Shown here in pieces: positions 1-9,602 of a DNA stretch of 50,570 nt. A program made the position numbers and the translations under genes. Every line of letters starts with the position of its first letter. Within the stretch, counting starts at the first letter, position 1. A model generated the notes under the pieces. It worked only from the letters and a program-made list of their open reading frames with translations, made no database searches and was not told where the DNA came from. Origin of the DNA: an uncultured Eubacteriales bacterium (GTDB taxonomy: Bacteria; Bacillota; Clostridia; Christensenellales; Aristaeellaceae); assembly GCA_900553295.1 (NCBI GenBank), contig USCR01000002.1:1-50570 (forward strand), written 5' to 3'.

Positions 1-117
1 GGTTCTACCGATCGGCCATAGCAGCATTTTGTGGGACCATCATAGGCGCCCGTTATGGATTCTATAGATTTCGCGCAGCCACAAAGCCTGTTGTTTGTTA
101 GCTCCAACCGTCCCGGG
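1..117. other. Intergenic stretch downstream of hslU
   Basis: No supported gene. In Bacillota codY commonly follows hslU, but only 117 nt are visible and the only minus-strand reading frame here is about a dozen codons long with no ribosome binding site. No convincing terminator hairpin follows the hslU stop, so the operon may continue outside the window. Confidence 0.5.
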
Positions 118-1482
118 TTACAGGATAAAGCGACGCATATCCACAGGCTTATTTTCGCCGGAAAGGTGCTCGCGCACATAATCCCCGTTGATTTTCAGCT
201 CAAAGGGCGGCATATTCTCATCTCCGGCATTGAAGGAGACATCCTCCAGAATCTGCTCAAAGATGGCATGCAGCCGCCGGGCACCAATATCCTCGCTGGT
301 TTCATTGGCCGTGCAGGCTGCCTCGGCAATGGCCTGAATGGCGCTGTCCTCAAAGGTAAGCATTACCTTGTCCACCGCCAGCAGCGCGCGGTATTGCCGC
401 GTTAGGGCATTGTCAGGCTGGGTAAGGATGCGGGCAAAGTCTTCCTTGGTCAGGCTCTTGAGCTGTACATGCACCGGGAAGCGGCCCTGCAGCTCAGGGA
501 TCAGGTCGCTAACCTTCGATACATGGAAAGCGCCCGCAGCAATGAACAGCATGTAATCCGTTTTGACCGGGCCATACTTGGTATTGACGGTGCTGCCCTC
601 CACAATGGGCAAAATGTCCCGCTGTACGCCTTCCCGGCTTACATCGGGGCCGTTGCCCCCGTTGCGCCCGGCAATTTTGTCGATCTCGTCAATGAACACA
701 ATGCCATTCTGTTCCGCGCGGCGAATGGCTTCCTCCTGAACGGCGTCGGAATCCACCAGCTTGTCGGCTTCCTCCTGCTCCAGGATCTTGCGCGCTTCCT
801 TCACCTTTACATGGCGGATCTTGGTCTTTTTGGGCATCATGCCGCCCATCATGTCTCCCAGGCTGATGGAGCTTCCACCCACCTCCAGCTTGGGTGCTTC
901 CTCCGTGACCTCAATCTCCAGCTCCCGCTCCTCCAGTTCGCCCCGCATCAGCTGCTGGCGGACTTCTTCGCGCTTGCCGGACAGCTTCTCTTGCTCTTCC
1001 TGGCTGGGTTCCTGCTCCTTTTGCTTTCCCAGCAGGAAATCCAGGGGATTGCTGGCGCTTTTCTTGGGCGGATGCACCAACAGCGTTACCAATCGATCCT
1101 CCGCCAATACCCGCGCGCGGGGCTGCACACGCTTTTCGTGCTCCTCCTTCACCATGCGGATGGCATTTTCCACCAGGTCGCGGACAATGCTCTCCACATC
1201 CCGGCCCACATAGCCCACCTCTGTGAACTTGGTGGCCTCCACCTTAATGAAGGGAGCATTTACCAGCCGGGCCAGCCGGCGGGCAATCTCCGTTTTGCCC
1301 ACACCCGTGGGGCCAATCATTAAAATGTTCTTGGGACTGATTTCTTCCCGCATGGGCTCCTCCACCTTGGAGCGGCGGTAGCGGTTGCGCAGGGCAATGG
1401 CCACGCTGCGCTTGGCCTCGTCCTGGCCAACAATATAGCGGTCCAGCTCCCGGACGATTTCCCGGGGCGTTAGTTCAGCCAT
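118..1482 (-). CDS. hslU: HslU, ATPase subunit of HslUV protease
   Basis: AAA+ unfoldase that recognises and unfolds cytoplasmic proteins and feeds them to the HslV peptidase chamber. The 454-residue length is normal. The Walker A motif GPTGVGKT lies at residues 57-64, after the typical N-terminal segment [17 protein letters not shown] charged, Glu/Lys-rich intermediate domain (about 140-240) precedes the Walker B motif IVFIDEIDK near 260. The C-terminus ends in RRFIL, the conserved tail that inserts into HslV. The start has an AAAGGAGG site, and the gene begins 15 nt after hslV. It is the last visible gene of the minus-strand block that starts at ylqF. Confidence 0.97.
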   Translation of the reverse strand: MAELTPREIVRELDRYIVGQDEAKRSVAIALRNRYRRSKVEEPMREEISPKNILMIGPTGVGKTEIARRLARLVNAPFIKVEATKFTEVGYVGRDVESIVRDLVENAIRMVKEEHEKRVQPRARVLAEDRLVTLLVHPPKKSASNPLDFLLGKQKEQEPSQEEQEKLSGKREEVRQQLMRGELEERELEIEVTEEAPKLEVGGSSISLGDMMGGMMPKKTKIRHVKVKEARKILEQEEADKLVDSDAVQEEAIRRAEQNGIVFIDEIDKIAGRNGGNGPDVSREGVQRDILPIVEGSTVNTKYGPVKTDYMLFIAAGAFHVSKVSDLIPELQGRFPVHVQLKSLTKEDFARILTQPDNALTRQYRALLAVDKVMLTFEDSAIQAIAEAACTANETSEDIGARRLHAIFEQILEDVSFNAGDENMPPFELKINGDYVREHLSGENKPVDMRRFIL

Positions 1483-1497
1483 GGGCTTGACCCTCCT

Positions 1498-2037
1498 TTA
1501 CACTTCTTCCACAATCACGTTGTCATTGGTATACACGCAGATGGACGCGGCGATGTGCAGCGCCTTTTCCGCAATTTCCCTGGCGGAAAGGTCAGTATTC
1601 TGCATCAGCGCCCGGGCAGCAGCCAGGGCATAATTCCCGCCGGAGCCGATGGCTGCAATGCCTTCATCAGGATCAATGACCTCACCGTTGCCGCTGACAA
1701 TCAGCATGGTCTCCTTGTTGGCGACAATCATCAGGGAATCCAGCTGCCGCATGGCTTGATCTCCCCGCCAGCTTTGGGCCACGGCCACGGCCGCGCGCTC
1801 CAGGTTGCCACCGCACTGGGTGAGCTTTTCTTCGAACTTTTCGCACAGGGTAAAGGCATCCGCCACCGAGCCGGCAAAGCCCACTGCCACCTGGCCCCCA
1901 AAGATACGGCGCACCTTGCGGGCGTTGCCCTTGAAAATGGTGTGTTCTCCCATGGTTACCTGCCCATCGCCTGCAATGGCAATGTGGCCATTGCGCTTCA
2001 CAGCGCAGATGGTGGTTCCTCGAAATGTAACGCTCAT
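1498..2037 (-). CDS. hslV: HslV, peptidase subunit of HslUV protease
   Basis: Proteasome-like N-terminal-threonine peptidase (179 aa) that forms the double-hexamer core degraded into by HslU. The core pattern [19 protein letters not shown] is clear, as is the [14 protein letters not shown] segment. The TT pair that normally follows the initiator Met is at residues 8-9, after a short MSVTFRG extension; Bacillus ClpQ has a similar short extension, so removal of a propeptide is likely but cannot be read from sequence. The start codon overlaps the stop of the upstream hydrolase gene (ATGA, 4 nt), so the two are probably translationally coupled. Confidence 0.97.
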   Translation of the reverse strand: MSVTFRGTTICAVKRNGHIAIAGDGQVTMGEHTIFKGNARKVRRIFGGQVAVGFAGSVADAFTLCEKFEEKLTQCGGNLERAAVAVAQSWRGDQAMRQLDSLMIVANKETMLIVSGNGEVIDPDEGIAAIGSGGNYALAAARALMQNTDLSAREIAEKALHIAASICVYTNDNVIVEEV

Positions 2038-3401
2038 GGATTCTTCTCCTTTTCAGCATGGATAAATGCGCCGATGGCGTCGGTGACTTCCGCATCCACC
2101 GCGCAGGGAATCATATACTCGGCACTGGTTCCCTTTACCTCTTCCGGAGCCTCGGGGCGCATGAGTAAGTGGTTAACGTCTGCCCATAAATGGCTGACCC
2201 AGGGCGCAGACAGGTCCAGGGCTTCTTCCCAGCTTTCCCGGCCTTCTGCCACAGTAACCTGAAAGTCCCGGTCACCGTTTATCAGCAGCACCGGTTTTTC
2301 CAGCTTCTGGAGCAGCTCCGCGGGGGTGGGATGCTGGGCCATTTCCCAGAAGTAGTACGCCGGTTGCCCGAACAGCGTGCTTTGCTGCGCTTCCTCCGCG
2401 GATAGAGCCGCCAAGCCTTCCGCCTTGGCACACTCGGCATCCAGCTGCGCCTGCGCTGCTGCCCGCGTTTCCTCGTCCGCCAAGGCATCTATAACGTCCT
2501 GGTTCTGGCGAATCATAATGTCCATAAGAGAGTCATTGCTTCCACAGGCCAGGATCATCCCGGCGAACAGTTCGCCGCTCTCCTGGACAATACGTGGGGC
2601 CAGCATGGCGCCCAGGCTGTGCCCCAGCAGATAAATGTGATCCGGGTCAATGCGTGGATCGCCTGCCAGCAATTCCCCCGCCGCAATCGTATCCTGGATC
2701 GTCTCCTCCTCCACGGTAAAGGAGGAATACGACGCGGAGGACGCGATTTCTTCCCCGTAGACATAGGTTCGCTTATCATAGCGGACCACGGCAATGCCCT
2801 GCGCCGCAAGCGCCTGTGCCAGGTCATAGAAGGGCTTCACCGCGCCAACGGATTCGTTCCGGTCGCTGGGGCCGGAGCCCTGCACCAGCACCACCGCAGG
2901 CAACGGGCCTTGCGCGTTTTCGGGCAATGTGAGCAGGCCGGGAAGCTCCCAGGGCGCTTCCCCCACTTGGATTGCTTCCTCGGTTACACCCGCGGAGGGA
3001 ACCGTTTCATCCGCCGTGGCAGGCGCCGGGGTGAACTGCAGCCCAGCCACTTTCCCGGAGGTGTCCAGGCTCATGGTACACATCAGGTCCATACCGGTCA
3101 TGTCCAGCCGCTGGGTCAGTACCAGGTATTCGCCCATGGCGGTAGATTCCGTGTCCCCGTCAAATCCCAGGAATTCCCCGCTTATGGCCGCCAGTTGTCC
3201 CCATAGGGAGGAGAAATCCTCCCGGGAAAGGGCAGCCTGCATGGTGGCGTCCAGGCACGCATAGAGCGCATCCAGGTTTTCTCCCTGGGATAGATCGGTC
3301 AAGTAGCCCTGAAGGTATCCGGCATCCGTGCCTTGACCCAAACTTTGAACAGGCCCCAAGCAAAGCGTCAGGCAGAGTAGCAGCATGCACACCCGTTTCA
3401 T
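2034..3401 (-). CDS. Exported alpha/beta hydrolase with DUF3887-like N-domain
   Basis: Predicted secreted serine hydrolase, 455 aa from the chosen ATG. That start gives a clean signal peptide ([20 protein letters not shown]) and lies 7 nt after GGAGG; an open extension further upstream has no such signals. Residues about 25-135 resemble the DUF3887 domain that often precedes such hydrolases. The C-terminal part has an oxyanion-region [12 protein letters not shown], the nucleophile elbow GHSLG and a late histidine in DVNHLL, the usual Ser-Asp-His layout of the dienelactone hydrolase/peptidase S9 group. Substrate is unknown. It occupies the slot between trmFO and hslV where xerC (codV) is usually found, and overlaps hslV by 4 nt. 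Confidence 0.85.
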   Translation of the reverse strand: MKRVCMLLLCLTLCLGPVQSLGQGTDAGYLQGYLTDLSQGENLDALYACLDATMQAALSREDFSSLWGQLAAISGEFLGFDGDTESTAMGEYLVLTQRLDMTGMDLMCTMSLDTSGKVAGLQFTPAPATADETVPSAGVTEEAIQVGEAPWELPGLLTLPENAQGPLPAVVLVQGSGPSDRNESVGAVKPFYDLAQALAAQGIAVVRYDKRTYVYGEEIASSASYSSFTVEEETIQDTIAAGELLAGDPRIDPDHIYLLGHSLGAMLAPRIVQESGELFAGMILACGSNDSLMDIMIRQNQDVIDALADEETRAAAQAQLDAECAKAEGLAALSAEEAQQSTLFGQPAYYFWEMAQHPTPAELLQKLEKPVLLINGDRDFQVTVAEGRESWEEALDLSAPWVSHLWADVNHLLMRPEAPEEVKGTSAEYMIPCAVDAEVTDAIGAFIHAEKEKNP

Positions 3402-3462
3402 GGACATACCTCCCTTGCACACCAGTATAACGCAAGCGTCATCGCTATGGGAAAATTCTGTC

Positions 3463-4782
3463 TCAATCCTGCCTTTGGGCGATCCAATCCCGCAAATAGG
3501 CCAGCGAACGCGCAGAAACGGCCTCGTACCGCTGGGCCTTGTTGCGAATCTTTTTATGTTCCCGATCCACAGGCAAGGGATCAATCAGCCCAAAGGAGCA
3601 ATTCATGGGCTGGAAATCCCGGTTGGGTGTGGCCACATAGTGTCCCATGGCACCCATGGCAGTGATGCGTGGCAGCTCCACCGTCCCCTGGCCCATCAGG
3701 TCACTGGCCAGGGACAGTCCCGCCAGCAATCCGCTGGCTGCACTCTCCACATAGCCCTCCACACCGGTCATCTGTCCGGCGAAATAGCACTGTGGACGGG
3801 CAATCATTTCAAAATGTGCGTTGAGGAAGCCCGGCGAGTGCAGAAAGGTATTCCGGTGCATGACGCCATAGCGGGCATAGGATGCGTTTTCCAATCCGGG
3901 GATCATGCCAAAGACGCGCTTCTGCTCTGGAAACTTCAGCCTCGTCTGAAATCCCACCAGGTTGTACAGCGTTCCCGCGGCATTGTCCTGGCGCAGCTGC
4001 ACCACCGCGAAGGCTTCCTTGCCCGTTCTGGGGTCCCTGAGGCCTACGGGCTTCATGGGGCCGAAAGCCAACACCATGCGTCCCCGCCGGGCCATGGATT
4101 CCACGGGCATGCAGCCTTCAAACACCTTGCTCTCCTCAAAGCCGTGGATGGGTGCCGTCTCCGCCGTGAGCAACGCATCCACAAAGCGTTGATATTCCTC
4201 CTCCGTCATGGGACAGTTGAGGTAGTCCTCGCCCCGATCGTAGCGGGATTGACGGAAAATCTTCTCCATGTTCAGGGATTCAGCGGTCACAATGGGCGCG
4301 GCAGCATCGTAAAAGTTCAGCGTCTCCAGCCCCGGCAGCCCGGCGATTTGATCCGCCAGCGCCTGGGAAGTAAGGGGCCCGGTGGCCACGATGACAGGAC
4401 CCGCGGGAATTTCCACGGCTTCCTGGTGGACCACCGTCACCTGCGGATGCTCCTCCAGCGTTTTGGTAACATAGCCGGAGAATCGCTCCCGGTCCACAGC
4501 CAAGGCGCCTCCGGCGGGAACCCGCGCCTGATCCGCCGCCCGCATGATGAGCGAATCCATCAGGCGCATTTCTTCCTTGAGCAGCCCCACCGCATTGGTC
4601 AGACGGTCGGAGCGCAGGGAATTGGAGCAGACCAGCTCCGCCATCCATGGGGTGTGATGCGCGGGGGAAGATTTTTCGGGTTTCATCTCCACCAGCCGCA
4701 CGGGTATCCCCCGCTTGGCCAGCTGCCAGGCGGCTTCGCTTCCCGCCAGCCCGGCCCCCAGTACGGTAACCTGTTCCATCAT
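3463..4782 (-). CDS. trmFO: TrmFO, folate-dependent tRNA m5U54 methyltransferase
   Basis: Flavoprotein that makes 5-methyluridine at position 54 of tRNA using methylene-tetrahydrofolate (439 aa, normal length). It begins with an FAD Rossmann motif, [19 protein letters not shown], followed by the family blocks [17 protein letters not shown] and LLKEEMR. The C-terminal half has the typical [17 protein letters not shown] and NRDFQPMN blocks. The start codon overlaps the topA stop by 4 nt and topA's AGGAGG-rich tail supplies the ribosome site. The topA-trmFO order is the standard Bacillota arrangement. Confidence 0.97.
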   Translation of the reverse strand: MMEQVTVLGAGLAGSEAAWQLAKRGIPVRLVEMKPEKSSPAHHTPWMAELVCSNSLRSDRLTNAVGLLKEEMRLMDSLIMRAADQARVPAGGALAVDRERFSGYVTKTLEEHPQVTVVHQEAVEIPAGPVIVATGPLTSQALADQIAGLPGLETLNFYDAAAPIVTAESLNMEKIFRQSRYDRGEDYLNCPMTEEEYQRFVDALLTAETAPIHGFEESKVFEGCMPVESMARRGRMVLAFGPMKPVGLRDPRTGKEAFAVVQLRQDNAAGTLYNLVGFQTRLKFPEQKRVFGMIPGLENASYARYGVMHRNTFLHSPGFLNAHFEMIARPQCYFAGQMTGVEGYVESAASGLLAGLSLASDLMGQGTVELPRITAMGAMGHYVATPNRDFQPMNCSFGLIDPLPVDREHKKIRNKAQRYEAVSARSLAYLRDWIAQRQD

Positions 4783-6902
4783 TCTTCCTCCTGCTCCTCG
4801 CTGGGAACCTCCACCCGGCAGCGGCAGGTTTCATTGGCACACAGGTGCCACACCTCTCCCTTGCGGCTGCGCTTTTCAATCATGTAACTGCCGCACTGGG
4901 GGCACTTTTCGGTAACCGGTTTTTCCCAGCTGACGAAATCACATTGGGGATAGTGCTCACAGCCGTAGAACTTGCGGTTCTTCTTGCTGGTCTTTTCCAT
5001 CAGCCGCCCGCCGCACTTGGGGCACGGCGCATCAATATAGGTGACAATGGGTTTGGTATTGCGGCAGTCGGGAAAGTTAGGGCACGCCAGGAAACGGCCG
5101 AACCGGCCCATTTTGTATACCATCATGGCGCCACACTTGTCGCAAGGCACGTCACTGGGCTCATCCTTGACCTCCACCTTTTCAATCTCGGCTTCAGCCT
5201 TTTCCAGGGTTTTTTCAAAGGGTGGGTAGAAGGCGCGCAGAATATCCTTCCAGCCCAGCTTGCCCTCCTCCACCTCGTCCAGCTGATCCTCCAGCTTGGC
5301 GGTAAATTCCGTGTCAACGATCTGGGCGAAGAACTCCTCCATCATGGCGGTAACCATCCGGCCCAGCTCCGTGGGATACAGGCGCTTTTTCTCCCGGCTC
5401 ACATAGCCGCGGGAAATAATCGTGGTAATAGTAGGCGCATAGGTAGACGGGCGGCCAATGCCCTTTTCCTCCAGCGCGCGCACCAGGGATGCCTCGGTGT
5501 AGCGGGACGGGGGCTGCGTGAAGTGCTGTTCGCTTTCCACATCACTGACCAGCACCGGGTCCCCCTCGTTCATCTGCGGCAGGACGGTCTCGCTGGACAC
5601 AATTTCGTCATCGGTACCTTCTTCATAAACGCTGGTGAAGCCGGAAAATTTCTTGTGCTCCCCGTAAAAACGCAGGCCTACGCCGTCCCCGGCGATTTCC
5701 ATGGTCATGGTTTCAAACAGGGCAGGCATCATTTGGCTGGCCAGGAAGCGGTTATAGATCAACTTGTACAGGTTATATTGTTCCTTGGTCAGGCTGGACT
5801 TGATCTGGTCGGGGGTGCGGCGCACATCCGTGGGACGAATTGCCTCGTGGGCATCCTGGGCATTTTTCCGGCCTTTGTACTCAATGGGCGTTTCCGGCAG
5901 ATAATCCGGTCCAAAGCGCTCGGGAATATACTCCCGCAGGGCCGTCATGGCTTCCTCGCTGATCCGAACGGAGTCCGTACGGATGTAGGAAACAATACCC
6001 TGGGTGCCTTCTCCCTCCAAGTCGACGCCCTCGTAGAGCTGCTGCACCACCTGCATGGTTTTTGCCGTGGTGAAGCCCAGCTTGCGGCTGGCTTCCTGCT
6101 GCAGGCTGGAGGTGGTGAAAGGAGCGGCGGGGAATTTGCGCTTTTCTCCGCGCTTGATGGTGTATACGGCAAAGTGTGCCTTTTGAATCCGTTCCACAGC
6201 CTTTTGCGCGTCTGCGCCATTGGTTATGTTTGCCTTTGCGCCGTCCAGGGTAACCAGCTTTGCGGTAAAGTGCGTCTTTCTTCCCCGTCCGCCATGAGCC
6301 TGCGCTTTCACGGTAACGTCCCAATATTCTTCGGGAATAAAGGCTTCAATATCCTGCTCACGCATGACCACCATACGTGTGGCAACGCTTTGCACGCGCC
6401 CCGCGGAAAGGCCCTTTTTCACCTTGGCCCACAGCAGCGGACTAATTTTATAGCCCACCAGGCGGTCCAACACACGGCGTGCCTGTTGCGCATCCACCCG
6501 GCCCATATCAATGGGACGGGGATTCTTAATGGCGTTTTGGATGGCGCGCTTGGTAACCTCATGGAACTCAATGCGGCACGGCTCCTGCAAGTTCATGCCC
6601 AGCACCTGGCCCAGGTGCCAGGAGATGGCTTCGCCCTCGCGGTCCGGGTCGGTTGCCAGATAAATTTCCGAAGCGGTGCGCGCTTCCTTGCGGATGCGGG
6701 TCAAAATGTCTCCGCGGCCGCGAATGGTAATGTATTTCAATGCAAAGTCGTGATCCACGTCCACCCCGATCTGGGACTTGGGCAGGTCGCGCACATGTCC
6801 CTGGGAGGCTTCCACCTTGTAGCCCTTGCCCAGATACTTGGTAATGGTGCGCGCCTTGGCGGGCGACTCCACGATAATCAGTTTTTGCTTGCTAGCAGCC
6901 AT
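4779..6902 (-). CDS. topA: DNA topoisomerase I
   Basis: Type IA topoisomerase that relaxes negative supercoils (707 aa). The N-terminal Toprim domain has the IIVESPAKA glutamate (Glu12) and the acidic TDPDREGEA motif (about 84-92). The catalytic tyrosine is Tyr306 in [10 protein letters not shown]. The core ends near residue 590, followed by three four-cysteine zinc ribbons starting CDKCG, CPKCG and CPQCG, the usual C-terminal DNA-binding tail of Bacillota enzymes. A GGAGG site precedes the ATG, 33 nt after the dprA stop. Confidence 0.98.
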   Translation of the reverse strand: MAASKQKLIIVESPAKARTITKYLGKGYKVEASQGHVRDLPKSQIGVDVDHDFALKYITIRGRGDILTRIRKEARTASEIYLATDPDREGEAISWHLGQVLGMNLQEPCRIEFHEVTKRAIQNAIKNPRPIDMGRVDAQQARRVLDRLVGYKISPLLWAKVKKGLSAGRVQSVATRMVVMREQDIEAFIPEEYWDVTVKAQAHGGRGRKTHFTAKLVTLDGAKANITNGADAQKAVERIQKAHFAVYTIKRGEKRKFPAAPFTTSSLQQEASRKLGFTTAKTMQVVQQLYEGVDLEGEGTQGIVSYIRTDSVRISEEAMTALREYIPERFGPDYLPETPIEYKGRKNAQDAHEAIRPTDVRRTPDQIKSSLTKEQYNLYKLIYNRFLASQMMPALFETMTMEIAGDGVGLRFYGEHKKFSGFTSVYEEGTDDEIVSSETVLPQMNEGDPVLVSDVESEQHFTQPPSRYTEASLVRALEEKGIGRPSTYAPTITTIISRGYVSREKKRLYPTELGRMVTAMMEEFFAQIVDTEFTAKLEDQLDEVEEGKLGWKDILRAFYPPFEKTLEKAEAEIEKVEVKDEPSDVPCDKCGAMMVYKMGRFGRFLACPNFPDCRNTKPIVTYIDAPCPKCGGRLMEKTSKKNRKFYGCEHYPQCDFVSWEKPVTEKCPQCGSYMIEKRSRKGEVWHLCANETCRCRVEVPSEEQEEE

Positions 6903-6935
6903 GCAGCATTCCTCCGATTTTCCAATTCTGCCTGT

Positions 6936-8039
6936 TTATACCTTATGATAGATCCTTCCGGAGCCTTGGAGCACCAGACCCTGAAGCTCCAGCAGGGTAA
7001 GCGTCGCGTTCAGCCTGGCGGGGTCAAACCCCGTGTGAAAGGTCAGCTGATCAAAGGACAATTCCTCCACCGTCAGCAAGGATAGCACCGTTTGCTGGTC
7101 GCCGTCAAGCTCCGGTAGCTGATTGAGCCTTTGGCTGGCAGGCACGCTTGACTCCCAGCCCATATCCTCCAGCACATCCGCAGCATCCCGGAACAAAATC
7201 GCGCCCTCCCGCAGAATTTGCAGCGGGCCTTCGGAGCCGTCCTTCCCCACCGGGCCTGGATAGGCGAAAACATCCTTGCCCTGTTCCAGGGCGCATTCCA
7301 CGGTAATCATGCCGCCGCTGCGAATGCGTCCCTCCATGAACAGCACCGCATCACCCATGCCGCTCATCAACCGGTTGCGCATGGGATAATGGTAAGGCAA
7401 TCCGTCGCTGCCCGGTGGAAACTCGCTGAGCACCAGGCCACCCTGCTCCACGATTTCCCGGTCCAGGCCTTCCCGGCCCAAGGGACGCGGATGCTCCAGG
7501 CCGCCCCCCGCCCAGCCAACGGTGGGCGACGGTCCCGCCATGCAACCGTCATGGGCGGCCGTATCAATGCCTGGCGCCATGCCGCTGACAATGGACACGC
7601 CGCTCTCGCTGAGCTCCTGGGCGACCTGCCGCGCGGCGCGCTGGCCATAGGTGGAACACTTGCGTGTACCCACCATGGTCAAATGCTTGCCCATCAGGGC
7701 ATGAAGATCCCCACGGTAAAACAGAAGCCATGGTGGCGCGGCAAGCTGCCGCAGCGCCCGGGGAAAAAGCGGGTCATCCCAATACAGCAGCGAAATCTTT
7801 GCCTGCTGCATGGCTACCAAACGCCAATGCATGTTTTCCCGCTGCGCTTCCTGAAGCAGCATAGCGCACTGCCGCTGGGACAATCCGCAAGCAGCTAGTG
7901 GTCCGATACCATGCCGCTGCGCCTCGTCATAGGCAGCCTCTGCCCCTCCGTACCGGGCAAGCAGTCGCGTCCACTGGCTGTCATTGATTTCTGCGGTGGA
8001 CAGCCAAACCCGGCAGGCATCCTCTCGGGTAAAACTCAA
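6936..8039 (-). CDS. dprA: DprA, DNA-processing protein
   Basis: Cytoplasmic single-strand DNA-binding protein that loads RecA on incoming DNA during transformation. The Rossmann-like core is clear: VGTRKCSTYGQRAA, SGMAPGIDTAAH, LSEFPPG, RNRLMSG, RSGGMITVECALEQGKDVFAYPG. A C-terminal winged-helix (DprA_WH) segment follows from about residue 310. The TTG start was chosen because GGAGGTGA ends 5-6 nt before it, whereas the longer frame would start inside that site; this gives 367 aa. The stretch after TAAHDG (about residues 165-190) departs from the usual VLGCGLD pattern but keeps length and frame. It lies 5 nt after comM. Confidence 0.95.
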   Translation of the reverse strand: MSFTREDACRVWLSTAEINDSQWTRLLARYGGAEAAYDEAQRHGIGPLAACGLSQRQCAMLLQEAQRENMHWRLVAMQQAKISLLYWDDPLFPRALRQLAAPPWLLFYRGDLHALMGKHLTMVGTRKCSTYGQRAARQVAQELSESGVSIVSGMAPGIDTAAHDGCMAGPSPTVGWAGGGLEHPRPLGREGLDREIVEQGGLVLSEFPPGSDGLPYHYPMRNRLMSGMGDAVLFMEGRIRSGGMITVECALEQGKDVFAYPGPVGKDGSEGPLQILREGAILFRDAADVLEDMGWESSVPASQRLNQLPELDGDQQTVLSLLTVEELSFDQLTFHTGFDPARLNATLTLLELQGLVLQGSGRIYHKV

Positions 8040-8044
8040 CCGGG

Positions 8045-9577
8045 TCACCTCCAATATTTTCCGTCTAGGCTGCGGTACTGAATGGCTTCCGCCACATCAG
8101 CCGTTTCAATATGCTCTGCGCCGCGCAGGTCGGCCAGGGTTCTGGCCACCTTCAGCACGCGGCCATAGGCGCGCATGCTCATGCCCATTTTCTCCACGGC
8201 CATATGCAATATTTGCGTGGATGCCGCATCCAGTTCGCAATATTTTTTGGATAGTCTGGCATCCAGCTGGGCATTGCAGTGGATGCCTTCCTTGCGATAG
8301 CGCTCCTGCTGGCGCTTGCGGGCCTGGGCTACCCGTGCACGGACCTGTGCGGAGGACTCTGCCGGCGCGGATTGGTTAATCTCCTGCACAGGCACGGCAT
8401 CCACCTCAATCTGTATATCGATCCGGTCCAGCAGCGGTCCGCTCACCCGATCCAGGTAGCGCCTGATCTCGTTGGCAGAACAGCGGCATTTCTTGGTCTT
8501 GCTGCCATAATAGCCGCAGGGGCAGGGATTCATGCTGGCCACCAGCATGATGCTCGCCTGGTACTGGGCCTGATGCTGTACCCGGCTCACGGACACCACG
8601 CCATCCTCCAGGGGTTGGCGCAGGGCTTCCAGGGCCGGGCGGGAAAATTCCGGCAGCTCGTCCAGAAACAGTACACCATTATGGGCCAGGGAAACCTCCC
8701 CGGGGCGGGCATTGGACCCACCGCCAATGAGCGAAGCCACTGACGCGCTGTGATGGGGCGCGCAGAAGGGACGCGTCACCATCAGCCCGCTGCCCGTGGC
8801 CAACCGGCCCGATATGGAATGAATGCGTGTGGTCTCCAGCGCTTCCTCAAAGGTCAAGGGCGGCAGGATGCCCGGCAGGCATCGGGCCAGCATGGTTTTG
8901 CCGGACCCGGGGACGCCAATCATCAGCATATTGTGTCCGCCAGCCGCCGCTACCTCCAGGGCGCGGCGTGCGCCCGTCTGTCCCTTCACCTGGCTCATGT
9001 CCACCGCAACCTGCGCCGATTCCAGGAAATTTTCATAGGTGCGCTGTATCTGGGCGGGAATAGGGGCACGGCCGTTCAGGTGTTGCACCACCATATCCAG
9101 GCTTTGCGCCGGATATACACGAATATCCTGGATGCAGCTTACCTCCGGCGCATTGCCCGCCGGAAGTATGATATCCGTAATGCCCTGCTGCTTTGCGGCA
9201 ATGACCATGGGCAGCGCTCCCCGTACTGGATGCAGCGTACCATCCAAAGAGAGCTCGCCCAGGGTCAGCACTTGGCTGAGGTCCTGCATGTCCAGCTGGC
9301 GGCTGGCCATAAGGATGCCCAGGGCAATGGGTAAATCAAAGGCCGGGCCCTCCTTTTTCATGTCCGCGGGAGCAAGGTTCACCGTCAGGCGCCCCACGGG
9401 CATGGTATATCCTGAATTCTGGATGGCTGCGCGTACACGGTCCCGGCTTTCCTTTACGGATGCGTCCGGCAGTCCCACCACTTCCAGGGCCATCATGCCT
9501 CCGGAAAGGTAGACTTCCACCTTGACCTCAAAGCCATTGACGCCGTTTAGCCCGTATCCCAATGTACGCGCAAGCAT
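8045..9577 (-). CDS. comM: ComM/YifB-family Mg-chelatase-like AAA+ ATPase
   Basis: 510-residue AAA+ helicase-like protein; ComM promotes branch migration during integration of transforming DNA in some bacteria. The N-terminal Lon-protease-like fold (about 1-180) has the block VGLPDASVKESRDRVRAA. The Walker A motif GVPGSGKTML lies near residue 220, followed by FCAPHHSAS, the Walker B segment VLFLDELPEF and the family signature NPCPCGYYG with nearby cysteines. The C-terminal Mg_chelatase_C domain ends in RTLADLRGAEHIETADVAEA. A strong AAAGGAGG site precedes the ATG, 25 nt after the giant glycosyltransferase. Adjacent dprA makes a small DNA-uptake/processing pair. Confidence 0.95.
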   Translation of the reverse strand: MLARTLGYGLNGVNGFEVKVEVYLSGGMMALEVVGLPDASVKESRDRVRAAIQNSGYTMPVGRLTVNLAPADMKKEGPAFDLPIALGILMASRQLDMQDLSQVLTLGELSLDGTLHPVRGALPMVIAAKQQGITDIILPAGNAPEVSCIQDIRVYPAQSLDMVVQHLNGRAPIPAQIQRTYENFLESAQVAVDMSQVKGQTGARRALEVAAAGGHNMLMIGVPGSGKTMLARCLPGILPPLTFEEALETTRIHSISGRLATGSGLMVTRPFCAPHHSASVASLIGGGSNARPGEVSLAHNGVLFLDELPEFSRPALEALRQPLEDGVVSVSRVQHQAQYQASIMLVASMNPCPCGYYGSKTKKCRCSANEIRRYLDRVSGPLLDRIDIQIEVDAVPVQEINQSAPAESSAQVRARVAQARKRQQERYRKEGIHCNAQLDARLSKKYCELDAASTQILHMAVEKMGMSMRAYGRVLKVARTLADLRGAEHIETADVAEAIQYRSLDGKYWR

Positions 9578-9602
9578 CCTCCGTACCTCCTTTACAGGAA
9601 CA

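Noticed and set aside
4845..7085. A 746-codon open frame on the plus strand
   Set aside because: It is antisense to topA and the end of dprA, lacks family motifs, and arises from GC-rich codon bias of the real gene.
7440..7560. Possible double frameshift in dprA
   Set aside because: The segment after TAAHDG departs from the family pattern but length and frame match by eye, so it is treated as divergence.
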